A DNA stretch of 64,000 nucleotides from Flavobacteriia bacterium (lineage in GTDB: Bacteria; Bacteroidota; Bacteroidia; Flavobacteriales; Flavobacteriaceae). Made by a program: the position numbers and the translations under genes. Shown here in pieces: positions 33,795 through 43,011 of the stretch. The stretch is from contig RDYL01000008.1 of NCBI GenBank assembly GCA_004293165.1, positions 124,001 to 188,000 of the forward strand. The letters are read 5' to 3'. Under the pieces are notes generated by a model. It worked only from the letters and a program-made list of their open reading frames with translations. It was not told the DNA's origin and made no database searches. Numbering within the stretch: the stretch's first letter is position 1; each line of letters starts with the position of its first letter.

Positions 33795-35647
33795 AGAGCA
33801 AATCTTTTATCTAAATCTTCTACCGTTAAGGTAATAAATGTGGGTTTTTGAAAAGGTGAAAAATTAGGGTCTTTACAAGCAAATAACGAATTTACTAAAT
33901 TTTCTTGTTCTTTTATTGATAAGAAGGTCCCTGTTTTTACTGCCATGCTTTTTGCCATAGATTTGGCAACGCTATCACTTTGTGAAAAACTACTTTCCGG
34001 AATTTCATTGTGTAAATTATTAATTAATTCTTCCAACACAATAGAAACTTCACTTTCTGCCATCAAAATAGGCAATCCAGAAATCTGAACAGAATCCGTA
34101 TTAAACGCATCAAAAACAAAACCCGTATTTTCTAATGTTGACTGTAATTCTTTTAGCAATATCATTTCATCTGAAGAAAAATACAACTCCAAAGGAAACA
34201 ACAATTGCTGACTCGATGCTTTTTGAACGGTAATATTCGTTAAAAATTGTTCATACAACACACGTTGGTGCGCTCTACCTTGATCAATTACTAACATACC
34301 TGATTTTATAGCACTTACAATATATTTTTTATGAATTTGGTAAGTTGAAGACGTTTTTGTTTCTTCCACTTCATCATCAAATAGTTTTCCAGTTACTTCT
34401 TCACTTTCAAACGAGAATTGATCTAATTCTTGTGTTTCCTGCTTTAATCCTACATATAAACTTTCCCAACTTGCTGATGCTGTTTCTCTTTTATAGCTTC
34501 CAAAAGAAGAAAGCGATTTAGTTGCAGGTTTATCAGTCGCAAATGGATTAAAACTAGAATCTACTTGAATAGTTGGGAAATCGGCCTCTTTATCTTTATA
34601 TTGATACGGCGTATCTAAATTGGAATCGCGCTCAAAATCTAAAACTGGTGCCACATTAAATTGTCCTAAACTATGTTTTACCGCTGAACGCAAAATAGCA
34701 TATAATGAATGTTCGTCATCAAATTTGATTTCCGTTTTGGTGGGATGAATATTGATGTCAATAGTATGCGGTGGCACTTGTAAATACAAGAAATAACTCG
34801 GTTGATTGCCTTCCTTTAACAAACCCTCGTATGCATTCATGATTGCATGATGCAAATACGCACTTTTGATATACCTATCGTTCACAAAGAAAAACTGCTC
34901 TCCTCTACTCTTTTTTGCAAATTCAGGTTTACCTACAAATCCAGTAATATTAATTAGTTCCGTTTCCTCCGAAACAGGCACTAATTTTTCATTGGTTTTT
35001 CCTCCAAAAATATTAACAATGCGTTGACGATAATTCGAACTTGGCAAATTATACAATTCACTTCCATTATGAATCAACGTAAATGAAATCGACGGATGTG
35101 CCATAGCTACCCGTTGGAATTCATCCATAACGTGACGAAATTCCACTGTTTCCGATTTCAAAAAATTCCTTCTAGCAGGAATATTAAAAAATAAGTTTTT
35201 AACCGCAAATGAAGTTCCTTTTGGCAAAACAGCAACATCTTGAGTTACTAATTTACTACCTTCTATTACAATATGATTACCCAACTCTTCTTGGTCTTGT
35301 TTAGTTTTCATTTCTACATGAGCAATTGCAGCAATAGAAGCCAATGCTTCCCCACGAAAACCTTTAGTATGCAAATCAAATAAATCTTCTGCTTGGCGAA
35401 TTTTAGAAGTAGCATGGCGCTCGAAACACAAACGCGCATCGGTAGTATTCATACCTAAACCGTTATCAATTACTTGAACTAAAGTTTTCCCTGCTTCTTT
35501 AACGATTAATTTGATATCTGAAGCTTTTGCATCAACGGCATTTTCCAACAATTCTTTAACTACAGAAGCAGGTCGTTGAACCACTTCTCCAGCAGCAATT
35601 TGATTGGTAACATGATCGGGTAAAAGTTTAATAATACTGGCTGCCAT
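33791..35647 (-). CDS. mutL: DNA mismatch repair protein MutL
   Basis: MutL links MutS mismatch recognition to strand incision. The 618-residue protein begins IIKLLPDHVTNQIAAGEVVQRPASVVKELLENAVDAKA (GHKL ATPase; Glu in ELLENAVDA) with DNGLGMN, HATSKI and GFRGEALASIAA. The linker is at about 330-420. The C-terminal dimerisation domain lacks the DQHAxxER endonuclease motif; QGRAHQRVLYE stands at that place. That suggests a MutL without nuclease activity, or one with a diverged site. The small membrane protein gene is directly upstream, sharing one base. Confidence 0.96.
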   Translation of the reverse strand: MAASIIKLLPDHVTNQIAAGEVVQRPASVVKELLENAVDAKASDIKLIVKEAGKTLVQVIDNGLGMNTTDARLCFERHATSKIRQAEDLFDLHTKGFRGEALASIAAIAHVEMKTKQDQEELGNHIVIEGSKLVTQDVAVLPKGTSFAVKNLFFNIPARRNFLKSETVEFRHVMDEFQRVAMAHPSISFTLIHNGSELYNLPSSNYRQRIVNIFGGKTNEKLVPVSEETELINITGFVGKPEFAKKSRGEQFFFVNDRYIKSAYLHHAIMNAYEGLLKEGNQPSYFLYLQVPPHTIDINIHPTKTEIKFDDEHSLYAILRSAVKHSLGQFNVAPVLDFERDSNLDTPYQYKDKEADFPTIQVDSSFNPFATDKPATKSLSSFGSYKRETASASWESLYVGLKQETQELDQFSFESEEVTGKLFDDEVEETKTSSTYQIHKKYIVSAIKSGMLVIDQGRAHQRVLYEQFLTNITVQKASSQQLLFPLELYFSSDEMILLKELQSTLENTGFVFDAFNTDSVQISGLPILMAESEVSIVLEELINNLHNEIPESSFSQSDSVAKSMAKSMAVKTGTFLSIKEQENLVNSLFACKDPNFSPFQKPTFITLTVEDLDKRFAL

Positions 35648-35940
35648 TATTTTCTTCTAAAAATGGAAAAATCAAAATCAATGATAAAGAAAAATATCAA
35701 AACCAAAATTAAGGCAATGATAATAACACGCATATTAAAAGAACGATTTTTTCTATTTCTACTGGCATCTCTAGCATCACTCCATAATGCTCTCATATCA
35801 TTATAACTTGCTGTTTCTCTATCGCGTCTTATTGCAGAATCAAAATCAAATGGATTGTCTACTGTTTTACCTTCGTAATGACGAGGCGTGTAATTAAATC
35901 TTTTGTTTTTTGGCATTCTACCTTTTCCAAACTTAATCAT
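35647..35940 (-). CDS. Small single-pass membrane protein, unknown function
   Basis: The 97-residue protein has a basic N-terminus (FGKGRMPKNKRFNYTPRHYEGK), a charged middle (DFDSAIRRDRETASYNDMRALWSDARDASRNRKN) and one C-terminal membrane helix (MRVIIIALILVLIFFFIIDFDF, about 69-91). Homologues in flavobacteria are sometimes labelled riboflavin synthase subunit beta, apparently because ribH lies next door; nothing in the sequence supports that. Its stop overlaps the mutL start by one base. Confidence 0.7.
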   Translation of the reverse strand: MIKFGKGRMPKNKRFNYTPRHYEGKTVDNPFDFDSAIRRDRETASYNDMRALWSDARDASRNRKNRSFNMRVIIIALILVLIFFFIIDFDFSIFRRK

Positions 35941-36002
35941 GTCGCATTATTTTTTTCAAATTTAAGGATTTTTATGCGTTTAATCTCCAAATTTTTGTTA
36001 AC

Positions 36003-36030
36003 AAAAAATCCCGATTAAAATCGGGATTAG
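36003..36030 (-). terminator. Terminator of the ribH operon
   Basis: On the minus strand AATCCCGATT and AATCGGGATT pair and are followed by TTTT, 26 bases after the ribH stop. Confidence 0.85.
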
Positions 36031-36055
36031 TATATTGATTTTAAAGGAAATCCTT

Positions 36056-36541
36056 TTATTTTCTATTCAAATCTACCATTTTAATAGCTGCAATTGCTGC
36101 TTCAACACCTTTATTTCCGTGTTTTCCTCCACTTCTATCTAACGATTGTTGCATATTGTTATCGGTAAGTACGCAAAAAATGGTTGGCACATCATATAAA
36201 AGATTTAAGTCTTTCATTCCTTGTGTAACGCCTTCGCAAACAAACTCGAAATGCATGGTTTCGCCTTTAATCACACAACCAATTACAATTACAGCATCGA
36301 GCTCTAATTTTTCATGCATTTGTCGTGCTCCGAAAATCAATTCAAAACTTCCTGGTACATTCCAACGGATTATATTTTCTGGTAAAGCACCACAATCCGT
36401 TAATGCTGCAAAAGCTCCATTATATAAACCTTCGGTTACTTGCTCGTTCCATTCTGAAACAACAATCCCAAACCGAAAATCTTTCGCATTTGGGATTGTG
36501 TTTTTATCGTAATTGGATAAATTTTTATTTTCTGTTGCCAT
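36056..36541 (-). CDS. ribH: 6,7-dimethyl-8-ribityllumazine synthase
   Basis: RibH makes the lumazine precursor of riboflavin. The 161-residue protein has FGIVVSEWNEQVTEGLYNGA, VPGSFELIFGARQM, VIVIGCVIKGETMHFEFVCEGVTQG (catalytic His in ETMHFEF) and FCVLTDNNMQQSLDR, all standard. It is 2 bases after the TPR gene, hence cotranscribed, and ends at a strong terminator. Confidence 0.97.
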   Translation of the reverse strand: MATENKNLSNYDKNTIPNAKDFRFGIVVSEWNEQVTEGLYNGAFAALTDCGALPENIIRWNVPGSFELIFGARQMHEKLELDAVIVIGCVIKGETMHFEFVCEGVTQGMKDLNLLYDVPTIFCVLTDNNMQQSLDRSGGKHGNKGVEAAIAAIKMVDLNRK

Positions 36542-36543
36542 TC

Positions 36544-37329
36544 TTATTCAGTCATTGCAATAAAAGCATCAACATTCATTCCTTCTTTAGAATTTTCATA
36601 TTTCTCCTTAATCTCAACAAATAATTGGTGCGCTTCTGCTTTTTTACCAGCTGCTAAATGTAATTGAGCCGCTTTTAATAAAAATCTTGGCGTAGTGAAA
36701 TCATTTTCTGAAGCCTCAGCTGCTTTTTTGTAATAAGCAATAGCATCATCTACTTTATTCGTTTCTGCTAAAGCATCTCCAATAGCTCCTAAAGCTAATG
36801 GTTTTAAAATAGCATCATCCGATTTAAATTTCTCTAAATAAGTAATAGCCTTTTTAAAATCACCTAAGTTTAAGTAAGCCATTCCTGCGTGGTAATTAGC
36901 AATATTTCCAGCTGCAGTTCCTTCATATTGTTCTGCAACTCCAATAAATCCTAATTTACCTTCACCACCTTTAAGTGCTAAATTGTATAATGAATCATTT
37001 TTTTCTGTAGCGTCAACTGCTTGTTGAAAATATTGTTGTGCTTGAAAAATTTCATTAGCTGCTTTTTCTTCTTTTGGCTCAACAACAAATCTATTGAATA
37101 ATAAATATCCTAAAGTTCCTATCGCAATTGCACCTACAACACCTAAAAGTACTTTTTGATTATTAGCTACCCACTCTTCAGTTCTAGAAGCGCTTTTGTC
37201 TAATGTATCAAAAACTTCAGCCGTAGTACTGTCTTTAACATTAATAGTTTCTACTTCGTCAAATTCGTTTTCAACTTTAGCTTCTTCTGGTTTTGGAGCT
37301 TTGTATCCTCTTTTGTTATATGTTGCCAT
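36544..37329 (-). CDS. Membrane-anchored tetratricopeptide-repeat protein
   Basis: The 261-residue protein has a charged cytoplasmic N-terminus with KAPKPEEAKVENE, one membrane helix (about 61-77, VLLGVVGAIAIGTLGYLLF) and about four TPRs (IANYHAGMAYLNLGDFKKAITYLEKF; DALAETNKVDDAIAYYKKAAEAS; LLKAAQLHLAAGKKAEAHQLFVEI). The layout is like YfgM, which helps chaperone exported proteins, but the role here is not shown. ribH follows by 2 bases. Confidence 0.85.
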   Translation of the reverse strand: MATYNKRGYKAPKPEEAKVENEFDEVETINVKDSTTAEVFDTLDKSASRTEEWVANNQKVLLGVVGAIAIGTLGYLLFNRFVVEPKEEKAANEIFQAQQYFQQAVDATEKNDSLYNLALKGGEGKLGFIGVAEQYEGTAAGNIANYHAGMAYLNLGDFKKAITYLEKFKSDDAILKPLALGAIGDALAETNKVDDAIAYYKKAAEASENDFTTPRFLLKAAQLHLAAGKKAEAHQLFVEIKEKYENSKEGMNVDAFIAMTE

Positions 37330-37414
37330 TTATTTTAAATTTAATGAAGTGCAAAAATATAATTTTTATTAAAATTAAAAACCATTTTAGTATATATTTT
37401 TAATAAATTCGATT

Positions 37415-37422
37415 TACTTTTG
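37415..37422 (+). promoter_or_regulatory. Probable recF promoter -7 box
   Basis: TACTTTTG matches TAnnTTTG. It overlaps the most upstream possible start (TTG at 37420), so the real recF start must be further down. Confidence 0.55.
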
Positions 37423-37464
37423 CATAAAGTCCTATTTTTAGTCGCAAATCAAAGTATTTTTATT

Positions 37465-38544
37465 GTGTTTTTAAAACAATTATCGCTTCTTAATTACAAA
37501 AATTTAGCCCAAATCGAATTTGATTTTGACGCTAAGATAAATTGTTTTGTGGGAAAAAATGGTGTTGGAAAAACCAATATTTTAGATGCAATTTACCATT
37601 TAGCTTATGGCAAAAGTTATTTTAATCCGTTAGCTGTTCAAAACATTAGACATGGCGAAGAATTTTTTGTAATTGATGCTTTACTTAAAAAAAACAGTAA
37701 AGAAGAAAAAATAGTTTGTAGTTTAAAAAAGGGGCAAAAAAAAACCATTAAGCGAAACGGCAAAGTTTATGAAAAGCTTTCCGAACATCTAGGATTAATT
37801 CCATTGGTTATTATTTCGCCTTCTGATGCAGATTTAATTATTGAAGGAAGCGAAACACGTAGAAAATTTATCGATAGTGTAATTGCTACTCTAGATAACC
37901 AATACCTTCAATTGTTAATTCAATATCAAAAAACACTTGCGCAACGAAATGCTTTATTGAAATATTTTGCTTTAAATCAAACATTTGATGCAGATAATTT
38001 AGCCATTTATAACGAACAACTGAGCGAAACAGGACAATTAATTTTCAAAAAAAGGAATCAATTTCTTAATGATTTTATTCCGATTTTTCAAAAACATCAC
38101 ATCAATATTTCAGGTGGAAATGAGAAAGTCGCTTTAAAATACGAAAGTCAATTATTTGAAAAAGAGTTACTTTCGCTTCTAGAAGAATCGCTACAAAAAG
38201 ACCGTATTATTCAATATACTAGCGCAGGAATTCATAAAGACGATTTAATTTTTGAAATTGATGGTTTCCCAATTAAGAAATTCGGTTCGCAAGGCCAACA
38301 GAAATCATTTTTGATTGCTTTGAAATTGGCGCAATTCGAATTCATGAAAAAACAAAGTGGCGAATTACCGATTCTTCTTTTCGATGATATTTTCGATAAA
38401 TTAGACGAAACACGTGTGCAAAAAATTATCACCATGGTGAATGATGCCGTTTTTGGACAAATTTTTATCTCTGATACTCATGCAGAACGAACAGAAATGA
38501 TTATCAAAGAAACCCATCAATCGTATAAAATATTTCCGATTTAA
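37465..38544 (+). CDS. recF: DNA replication and repair protein RecF
   Basis: RecF helps load RecA at gaps. I use the GTG at 37465 ([21 protein letters not shown]): the 5' part of the longer frame contains the promoter box. This gives 359 residues. It has Walker [15 protein letters not shown] near residue 30, the signature [27 protein letters not shown] (ABC signature) and [12 protein letters not shown] (Walker B), as in SMC-like RecF. It lies alone, divergent from the TPR gene. Repeats fill the spacer to murB. Confidence 0.95.
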   Translation: MFLKQLSLLNYKNLAQIEFDFDAKINCFVGKNGVGKTNILDAIYHLAYGKSYFNPLAVQNIRHGEEFFVIDALLKKNSKEEKIVCSLKKGQKKTIKRNGKVYEKLSEHLGLIPLVIISPSDADLIIEGSETRRKFIDSVIATLDNQYLQLLIQYQKTLAQRNALLKYFALNQTFDADNLAIYNEQLSETGQLIFKKRNQFLNDFIPIFQKHHINISGGNEKVALKYESQLFEKELLSLLEESLQKDRIIQYTSAGIHKDDLIFEIDGFPIKKFGSQGQQKSFLIALKLAQFEFMKKQSGELPILLFDDIFDKLDETRVQKIITMVNDAVFGQIFISDTHAERTEMIIKETHQSYKIFPI

Positions 38545-38598
38545 TTTCGGAACGCAGATGAAACGGATTCTACGAAGCGCTGATTTTAAGGGATTTTT

Positions 38599-38629
38599 CT
38601 TTGCGTGCTTTGCGAAAAAACTTTGCGAA
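38599..38629. repeat. Direct repeat left of murB
   Basis: A 31-base string beginning CTTTGCGTGCTTTGCG is identical to the one at 39756-39786. The surrounding spacer (38545-38711) also has the strings ACGCAGATGAAACGGATT and GCGCTGATTTTAAGGG, familiar as phrase-like repeats. No gene is seen there. Confidence 0.75.
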
Positions 38630-38711
38630 CTTTGCGTTTAAATTTGCACAAAGCAATTCTTGAATTTGAAAATTACCACATAAACATTACATTTGAAAAA
38701 ATTATTCCACT

Positions 38712-39719
38712 ATGAATATTCAAACTAATTTCTCTTTAAAAAATTATAACACTTTCGGAATTGAAGCAAAAGCCAAACAATTTATTTCGGTAAATTCGCT
38801 TGCAGAATTAAAAGAAGTGTTAAGAGAAAACGACGAAGTTTTTATTTTAGGCGGCGGAAGCAATATGCTTTTAACGCAGGACATTCAAAAATTAGTCGTT
38901 CACGTAAATTTAAAGGGAAGAGAAATTGTTGAAGAAAACGATGATTTTGCCATTGTAAAAGCTCAAGCTGGTGAGAACTGGCACGAATTTGTACTTTGGT
39001 GTATTGACCAAAATTTTGGAGGAATTGAGAATTTATCATTAATTCCAGGGAATGTAGGCACAACTCCAATTCAAAACATTGGTGCTTATGGAGTGGAAAT
39101 TAAAGATACAATGTTTTCTTGCGAGGCTTTGAATTTGAAAACATTAGAAATCGAAACGTTTACAAACTCACAATGTAAGTTTGAATACCGTGAAAGTGTT
39201 TTCAAAAACGAATTGAAAAATCAATACATAATTACTTCGGTTTGTTTCAAATTGACTAAGAAAAATCATAAAGTTTCTACCACTTATGGTGCTATTGAAA
39301 CCGAATTACAGCATCAAAACATACAAAACCCAACCTTAAAAGATGTTAGCAACGCTGTAATTGCCATTCGTCAAAGTAAACTACCTGACCCAAAAGAATT
39401 AGGCAATAGCGGAAGTTTCTTTAAAAATCCGATTATTCAAAAAGAAGCCTATGAACAAGCAAAAGCACTTCATCCTGAAATACCACATTATGTAGTTTCG
39501 GAAACCGAAGTAAAAGTTCCTGCAGGTTGGTTAATTGAGCAAGCAGGCTTTAAAGGAAAACGTTTTGGTGATGCGGGTGTGCACAAAAATCAAGCCTTGG
39601 TTTTAGTCAATTACGGAATCGCAACTGGAGCCGAAATTGTAGCCCTTTCGAGAAACATTCAACAAACCATTTTAGAAAAATTTGGAATTGCTATAGAAGC
39701 GGAAGTGAACATTATTTAG
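38712..39719 (+). CDS. murB: UDP-N-acetylmuramate dehydrogenase
   Basis: MurB reduces UDP-GlcNAc-enolpyruvate with NADPH and FAD to form UDP-MurNAc. The 335-residue protein has NYNTFGIEAKAKQF, ILGGGSNMLL (FAD), LSLIPGNVGTTPIQNIGAYGVE, CKFEYRESVF, LGNSGSFFKNPI (catalytic Ser in the SGSFFKNP motif) and AGWLIEQAGFKGKR. Length fits the Bacteroidota type. It is framed by a 31-base direct repeat. Confidence 0.96.
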   Translation: MNIQTNFSLKNYNTFGIEAKAKQFISVNSLAELKEVLRENDEVFILGGGSNMLLTQDIQKLVVHVNLKGREIVEENDDFAIVKAQAGENWHEFVLWCIDQNFGGIENLSLIPGNVGTTPIQNIGAYGVEIKDTMFSCEALNLKTLEIETFTNSQCKFEYRESVFKNELKNQYIITSVCFKLTKKNHKVSTTYGAIETELQHQNIQNPTLKDVSNAVIAIRQSKLPDPKELGNSGSFFKNPIIQKEAYEQAKALHPEIPHYVVSETEVKVPAGWLIEQAGFKGKRFGDAGVHKNQALVLVNYGIATGAEIVALSRNIQQTILEKFGIAIEAEVNII

Positions 39720-39755
39720 TTGGGAGTTGGGAGAAGGAAGTTGGGAGTTTAAAAT

Positions 39756-39786
39756 CTTTGCGTGCTTTGCGAAAAAACTTTGCGAA
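39756..39786. repeat. Direct repeat right of murB
   Basis: This is the second copy of the 31-base CTTTGCGTGCTTTGCG-type repeat. It is preceded by GGGAGTTGGGAGAAGGAAGTTGGGAG, another repetitive string. Confidence 0.75.
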
Positions 39787-39827
39787 ATTTGAGTTTAAAT
39801 TCTGAACTTGATTTGAATTTTCTTTTG

Positions 39828-39835
39828 TAAATTTG
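39828..39835 (+). promoter_or_regulatory. Probable -7 box for the small exported protein gene
   Basis: TAAATTTG matches TAnnTTTG 19 bases before the ATG at 39855. Confidence 0.4.
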
Positions 39836-39854
39836 CAGTTAAAAATAGAAAAAG

Positions 39855-40058
39855 ATGAAACTTGTAATAGTAACCATTGGACTTTTAGGACTTGCATTTG
39901 CAGGTATCGCGATAAAAATTTGGGCGAAAAAGGACGGAAAATTCGCTGGAACTTGCGCTAGCCAAAGTCCGTTTTTGAATAAAGATGGAGAAAACTGCAG
40001 CTATTGCGGAAAAACTCCAGAACAAATGAAAGACTGCAACGAAGAATCGCACGCATAA
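39855..40058 (+). CDS. Small membrane or secreted Cys-containing protein
   Basis: The 67-residue protein has an N-terminal hydrophobic stretch (KLVIVTIGLLGLAFAGIAIKIW) and then a Cys-containing part: GTCASQSPFLNKDGENCSYCGKTPEQMKDC, four cysteines that could bind metal or form disulfides. Small proteins of this type occur in flavobacteria without known function. The glycosyltransferase gene starts 12 bases later. Confidence 0.75.
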   Translation: MKLVIVTIGLLGLAFAGIAIKIWAKKDGKFAGTCASQSPFLNKDGENCSYCGKTPEQMKDCNEESHA

Positions 40059-40070
40059 TTTTAACCATTT

Positions 40071-41180
40071 ATGATACTAACAATACTCTTAATCGCTTTT
40101 GCGGTTATCGTGTTTATTCAATTTATTTATTACCTTTTTATATTCGGAAAATTCTCATTTGGTAAAAAAACAGAAGGAACTCCGAAACGTTTGCCAATTT
40201 CCGTTATTGTTTGTGCAAAAAACGAAGAAGAAAATATCAAAAAATATTTTCAAACTTTAGTCACTCAAAATTATCCTGACTACGAAATTGTCTTAATTGA
40301 CGATGCATCGAGCGATGAAACTTTAGAGCTTTTTGAAACGTATGAAAAGCAATATGCAAATGTAAAACTAGTTAAAGTTCAAAATGTCGAAGCTTTTTGG
40401 GGTAATAAAAAATTTGCTTTAACCTTAGGAATTAAAGCCGCAAAAAACGAGTATTTAGTATTTACTGATGCGGACTGTTATCCCGCTTCAAAAGATTGGC
40501 TGTTGCAGATTTCAAGTCAGTTTACCAAAGAAAAAACCATTGTTTTAGGTTATGGTGCATATGAAAAAGTAAAGAATTCCTTCTTAAACAAAATCATACG
40601 TTTTGAAACCATGTTAACCGCTACACAATATTTTTCTTGGGCAAAAATTGGCAAGCCTTACATGGGTGTTGGACGAAATTTAGCCTACAAAAAAGAAGAG
40701 TTTTTCAATGCGCGCGGTTTTATGGATCATATGAAAATTCGTTCTGGTGATGATGATTTGTTTATTAATCAAGCAGCTACAAAAAAGAATACAGCTATTT
40801 TATATATGCCAGAAAGTTTTACTTTTTCGGAACCAAAAACTACTTTTTCATCTTGGATATACCAAAAAAGAAGACACGCTACCACGTCTAATTTCTATAA
40901 AGGATTTGATAAATTTCAGTTGGGATTATTTTTCTTTAGTCAGTTTTGGTTTTTAGTTTTAGCAATTGTTTTATTAGCGTTTCAATTCCAATGGATGATT
41001 GTGACTGGAATTATCGTTTTTAGATATTTATTCACTTGGATTTCTCTTGGTTATGCCGCTGGAAAACTAAAAGAAAAAGATGTGATGTATTGGTATCCAA
41101 TTATCGAAATTGTACTTATCTTTACACAACTGAGCGTATTTTTTAGAAACCTCATCTCAAAACCCGTACATTGGAAGTAA
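40071..41180 (+). CDS. Family 2 glycosyltransferase, membrane-bound
   Basis: The 369-residue protein has an N-terminal membrane helix, a GT-A domain with PISVIVCAKNEEENI, YEIVLIDDASSDETLELF and VFTDADCYPAS (DxD-like), and MKIRSGDDDLFINQA (acceptor-site ED-like), then QKRRHATTSNFY (Q/RxxRW-like), and about three C-terminal membrane helices. The layout is like processive or lipid-linked GT2 enzymes. The sugar and acceptor are unknown. The sigma-factor gene overlaps its last 10 bases. Confidence 0.9.
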   Translation: MILTILLIAFAVIVFIQFIYYLFIFGKFSFGKKTEGTPKRLPISVIVCAKNEEENIKKYFQTLVTQNYPDYEIVLIDDASSDETLELFETYEKQYANVKLVKVQNVEAFWGNKKFALTLGIKAAKNEYLVFTDADCYPASKDWLLQISSQFTKEKTIVLGYGAYEKVKNSFLNKIIRFETMLTATQYFSWAKIGKPYMGVGRNLAYKKEEFFNARGFMDHMKIRSGDDDLFINQAATKKNTAILYMPESFTFSEPKTTFSSWIYQKRRHATTSNFYKGFDKFQLGLFFFSQFWFLVLAIVLLAFQFQWMIVTGIIVFRYLFTWISLGYAAGKLKEKDVMYWYPIIEIVLIFTQLSVFFRNLISKPVHWK

Positions 41181-41734
41181 ATTCGGTAATCATTCAAGAA
41201 AACATTGAAAAAGCAAAAAAGGGAGACCAAGTTGCTTTCACATTTTTATTGGATTTTTTCTGGAATGAAGTCTACGGATTTATGCTAAAACGCACCGAAA
41301 ACGAAACCGACACCGAAGACATCGTGATTGAAACTTTCGCAAAAGCATTTGATAAAATCTCGACTTACAATCCCGAGTATGGTTTTAACACTTGGTTGAT
41401 TGCGATTGCAAAAAACGTTCATATTGACATGCTACGCAAAAAGAAATCGTCTTTATTTATTGAAATGAATGACGAAGAAGACCATCAAGCTTATAGCGTA
41501 GCAGATGATTCTAATTCTGCTGAAGATGAATTGATTATCGAGCAAAATTTAGCACAATTACTTCAATACATCAAACAATTGAAACCTGCTTATCAGGAAG
41601 TTATTCAAATGCGTTATTTTCAAGAAATGACCTACCAAGAAATGGCAGAACAAATTGATGAACCGCTGAATAACATCAAAATCAAACTGCTAAGAGCTAA
41701 GAAATTATTGGCTGAGATTATTTCGGGGAAGTAG
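41171..41734 (+). CDS. ECF-type sigma-70 family RNA polymerase sigma factor
   Basis: The 187-residue protein has sigma region 2 (AFTFLLDFFWNEVYGFMLKRTENETDTEDIVIETFAKAF and FNTWLIAIAKNVHIDMLRKK) and region 4 (LKPAYQEVIQMRYFQEMTYQEMAEQI DEPLNNIKIKLLRAKKLL). The start is probably TTG at 41171, overlapping the glycosyltransferase stop; no ATG or GTG lies near the conserved N-terminus. No anti-sigma gene is visible next to it. The regulon is unknown. Confidence 0.9.
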   Translation: MEVNSVIIQENIEKAKKGDQVAFTFLLDFFWNEVYGFMLKRTENETDTEDIVIETFAKAFDKISTYNPEYGFNTWLIAIAKNVHIDMLRKKKSSLFIEMNDEEDHQAYSVADDSNSAEDELIIEQNLAQLLQYIKQLKPAYQEVIQMRYFQEMTYQEMAEQIDEPLNNIKIKLLRAKKLLAEIISGK

Positions 41735-41862
41735 ATATTTTCATTAACTTTATCTGAATTTTAACTATTCTTTAAAGCATATTAGATACAACTTCACTAA
41801 ATATTAAAAGTTGTATAAAACAAAACAGTAACCTTAGAAAAGGAGATTTATCAATTATTCTT

Positions 41863-42024
41863 ATGAAATCTATTGAGTATGTATATTTCTCAAAAATATT
41901 TTCTGGAAATCAATTTGATCATTTTTATAATTGTAATTATCCGATAGGTTTGTTTGACCATATTGAACGAAATCGAATTACTTTTGTTGAAAAATTGAAA
42001 AAAGAGAAAATCGAATTAAAATAA
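41863..42024 (+). CDS. Hypothetical 53-residue protein
   Basis: ATG at 41863 opens 53 codons (MKSIEYVYFSKIFSGNQFDH to KLKKEKIELK) in a spacer of 376 bases between the sigma-factor gene and lipA. An AGGAG lies about 20 bases upstream, too far for a typical RBS. It could be a true small gene or a gene remnant. The rest of the spacer (41735-41862, 42025-42105) shows only AT-rich sequence and the lipA promoter. Confidence 0.35.
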   Translation: MKSIEYVYFSKIFSGNQFDHFYNCNYPIGLFDHIERNRITFVEKLKKEKIELK

Positions 42025-42105
42025 TCTTCTTTCACATTTCCTAAAACTTTCCTAAAGTTTTCTCATTTTCTAAATTCTTACTTCAAAATTCTAAAATTCA
42101 TATCG

Positions 42106-42113
42106 TATCTTTG
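42106..42113 (+). promoter_or_regulatory. Probable lipA promoter -7 box
   Basis: TATCTTTG matches TAnnTTTG and overlaps the TTG at 42111, so the ATG at 42132 is the likely start. Confidence 0.5.
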
Positions 42114-42131
42114 TCCATCAAAATTTTGATT

Positions 42132-43007
42132 ATGGACACGGCTATTGACAATGTTTTTCCACCAAGAGAACCCAAACCAAAATGGTTACGCGTAAAATTA
42201 CCAACCGGTAAAAACTACACCGAACTTAGAGGTTTAGTAGACAAATACAAACTGAATACGATTTGTACTTCGGGGAGTTGTCCTAATATGGGCGAATGTT
42301 GGGGCGAAGGAACAGCAACTTTCATGATTTTAGGAAATATCTGTACGCGTTCGTGCGGTTTTTGTGGTGTAAAAACCGGCCGTCCAGAAACGGTGGATTG
42401 GGACGAACCTGAAAAAGTAGCGCGTTCTATCAAAATCATGAATATCAAACATGCTGTAATTACTAGCGTTGACCGTGATGATTTAAAAGATATGGGTTCG
42501 ATTATTTGGGCAGAAACCGTGAAAGCCATTCGCCGAATGAATCCTAATACGACTTTAGAAACCTTAATTCCAGATTTCCAAGGCAACACGAGAAATTTAG
42601 ACCGAATTATTGAAGTAGCTCCAGAAGTAGTTTCTCACAACATGGAAACTGTAAAACGTTTGACTCGCGAAGTTCGTATTCAAGCGAAATATGAGAAAAG
42701 TTTGGAAGTACTTCGCTATTTGAAAGAACAAGGCATCAAAAGAACAAAATCGGGAATCATGTTAGGTTTGGGTGAAACGGAAGAAGAAGTGATTCAAGTT
42801 TTAGACGATTTAGCTGATGCAAAAGTAGATATTGTAACGATTGGACAATACTTACAACCAAGTAAAAAACATTTACCTGTTAAAGAATACATCACACCCG
42901 AACAATTTGCAAAATACCAGCAAATTGGAAAAGAATTAGGTTTTAGACATGTGGAAAGTGGCGCTTTAGTTCGTTCGTCTTATCATGCGGAGAAACATAT
43001 TCATTAA
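42132..43007 (+). CDS. lipA: Lipoyl synthase
   Basis: LipA inserts two sulfurs into protein-bound octanoyl groups using SAM. With the ATG at 42132 ([18 protein letters not shown]) it has 291 residues; the longer frame starts inside the -7 box. The auxiliary Fe-S cluster ligands are in [12 protein letters not shown] and the radical SAM CxxxCxxC in [14 protein letters not shown] at the end carries the conserved RSSYHAE Ser ligand. The enzyme supports the pyruvate and 2-oxoglutarate dehydrogenases and the glycine cleavage system. Confidence 0.96.
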   Translation: MDTAIDNVFPPREPKPKWLRVKLPTGKNYTELRGLVDKYKLNTICTSGSCPNMGECWGEGTATFMILGNICTRSCGFCGVKTGRPETVDWDEPEKVARSIKIMNIKHAVITSVDRDDLKDMGSIIWAETVKAIRRMNPNTTLETLIPDFQGNTRNLDRIIEVAPEVVSHNMETVKRLTREVRIQAKYEKSLEVLRYLKEQGIKRTKSGIMLGLGETEEEVIQVLDDLADAKVDIVTIGQYLQPSKKHLPVKEYITPEQFAKYQQIGKELGFRHVESGALVRSSYHAEKHIH

Positions 43008-43011
43008 GCTG

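Noticed and set aside
35647..35940. Riboflavin synthase subunit beta label for the small membrane protein
   Set aside because: Sequence has none of the RibE/RibH motifs; real ribH is at 36056-36541.
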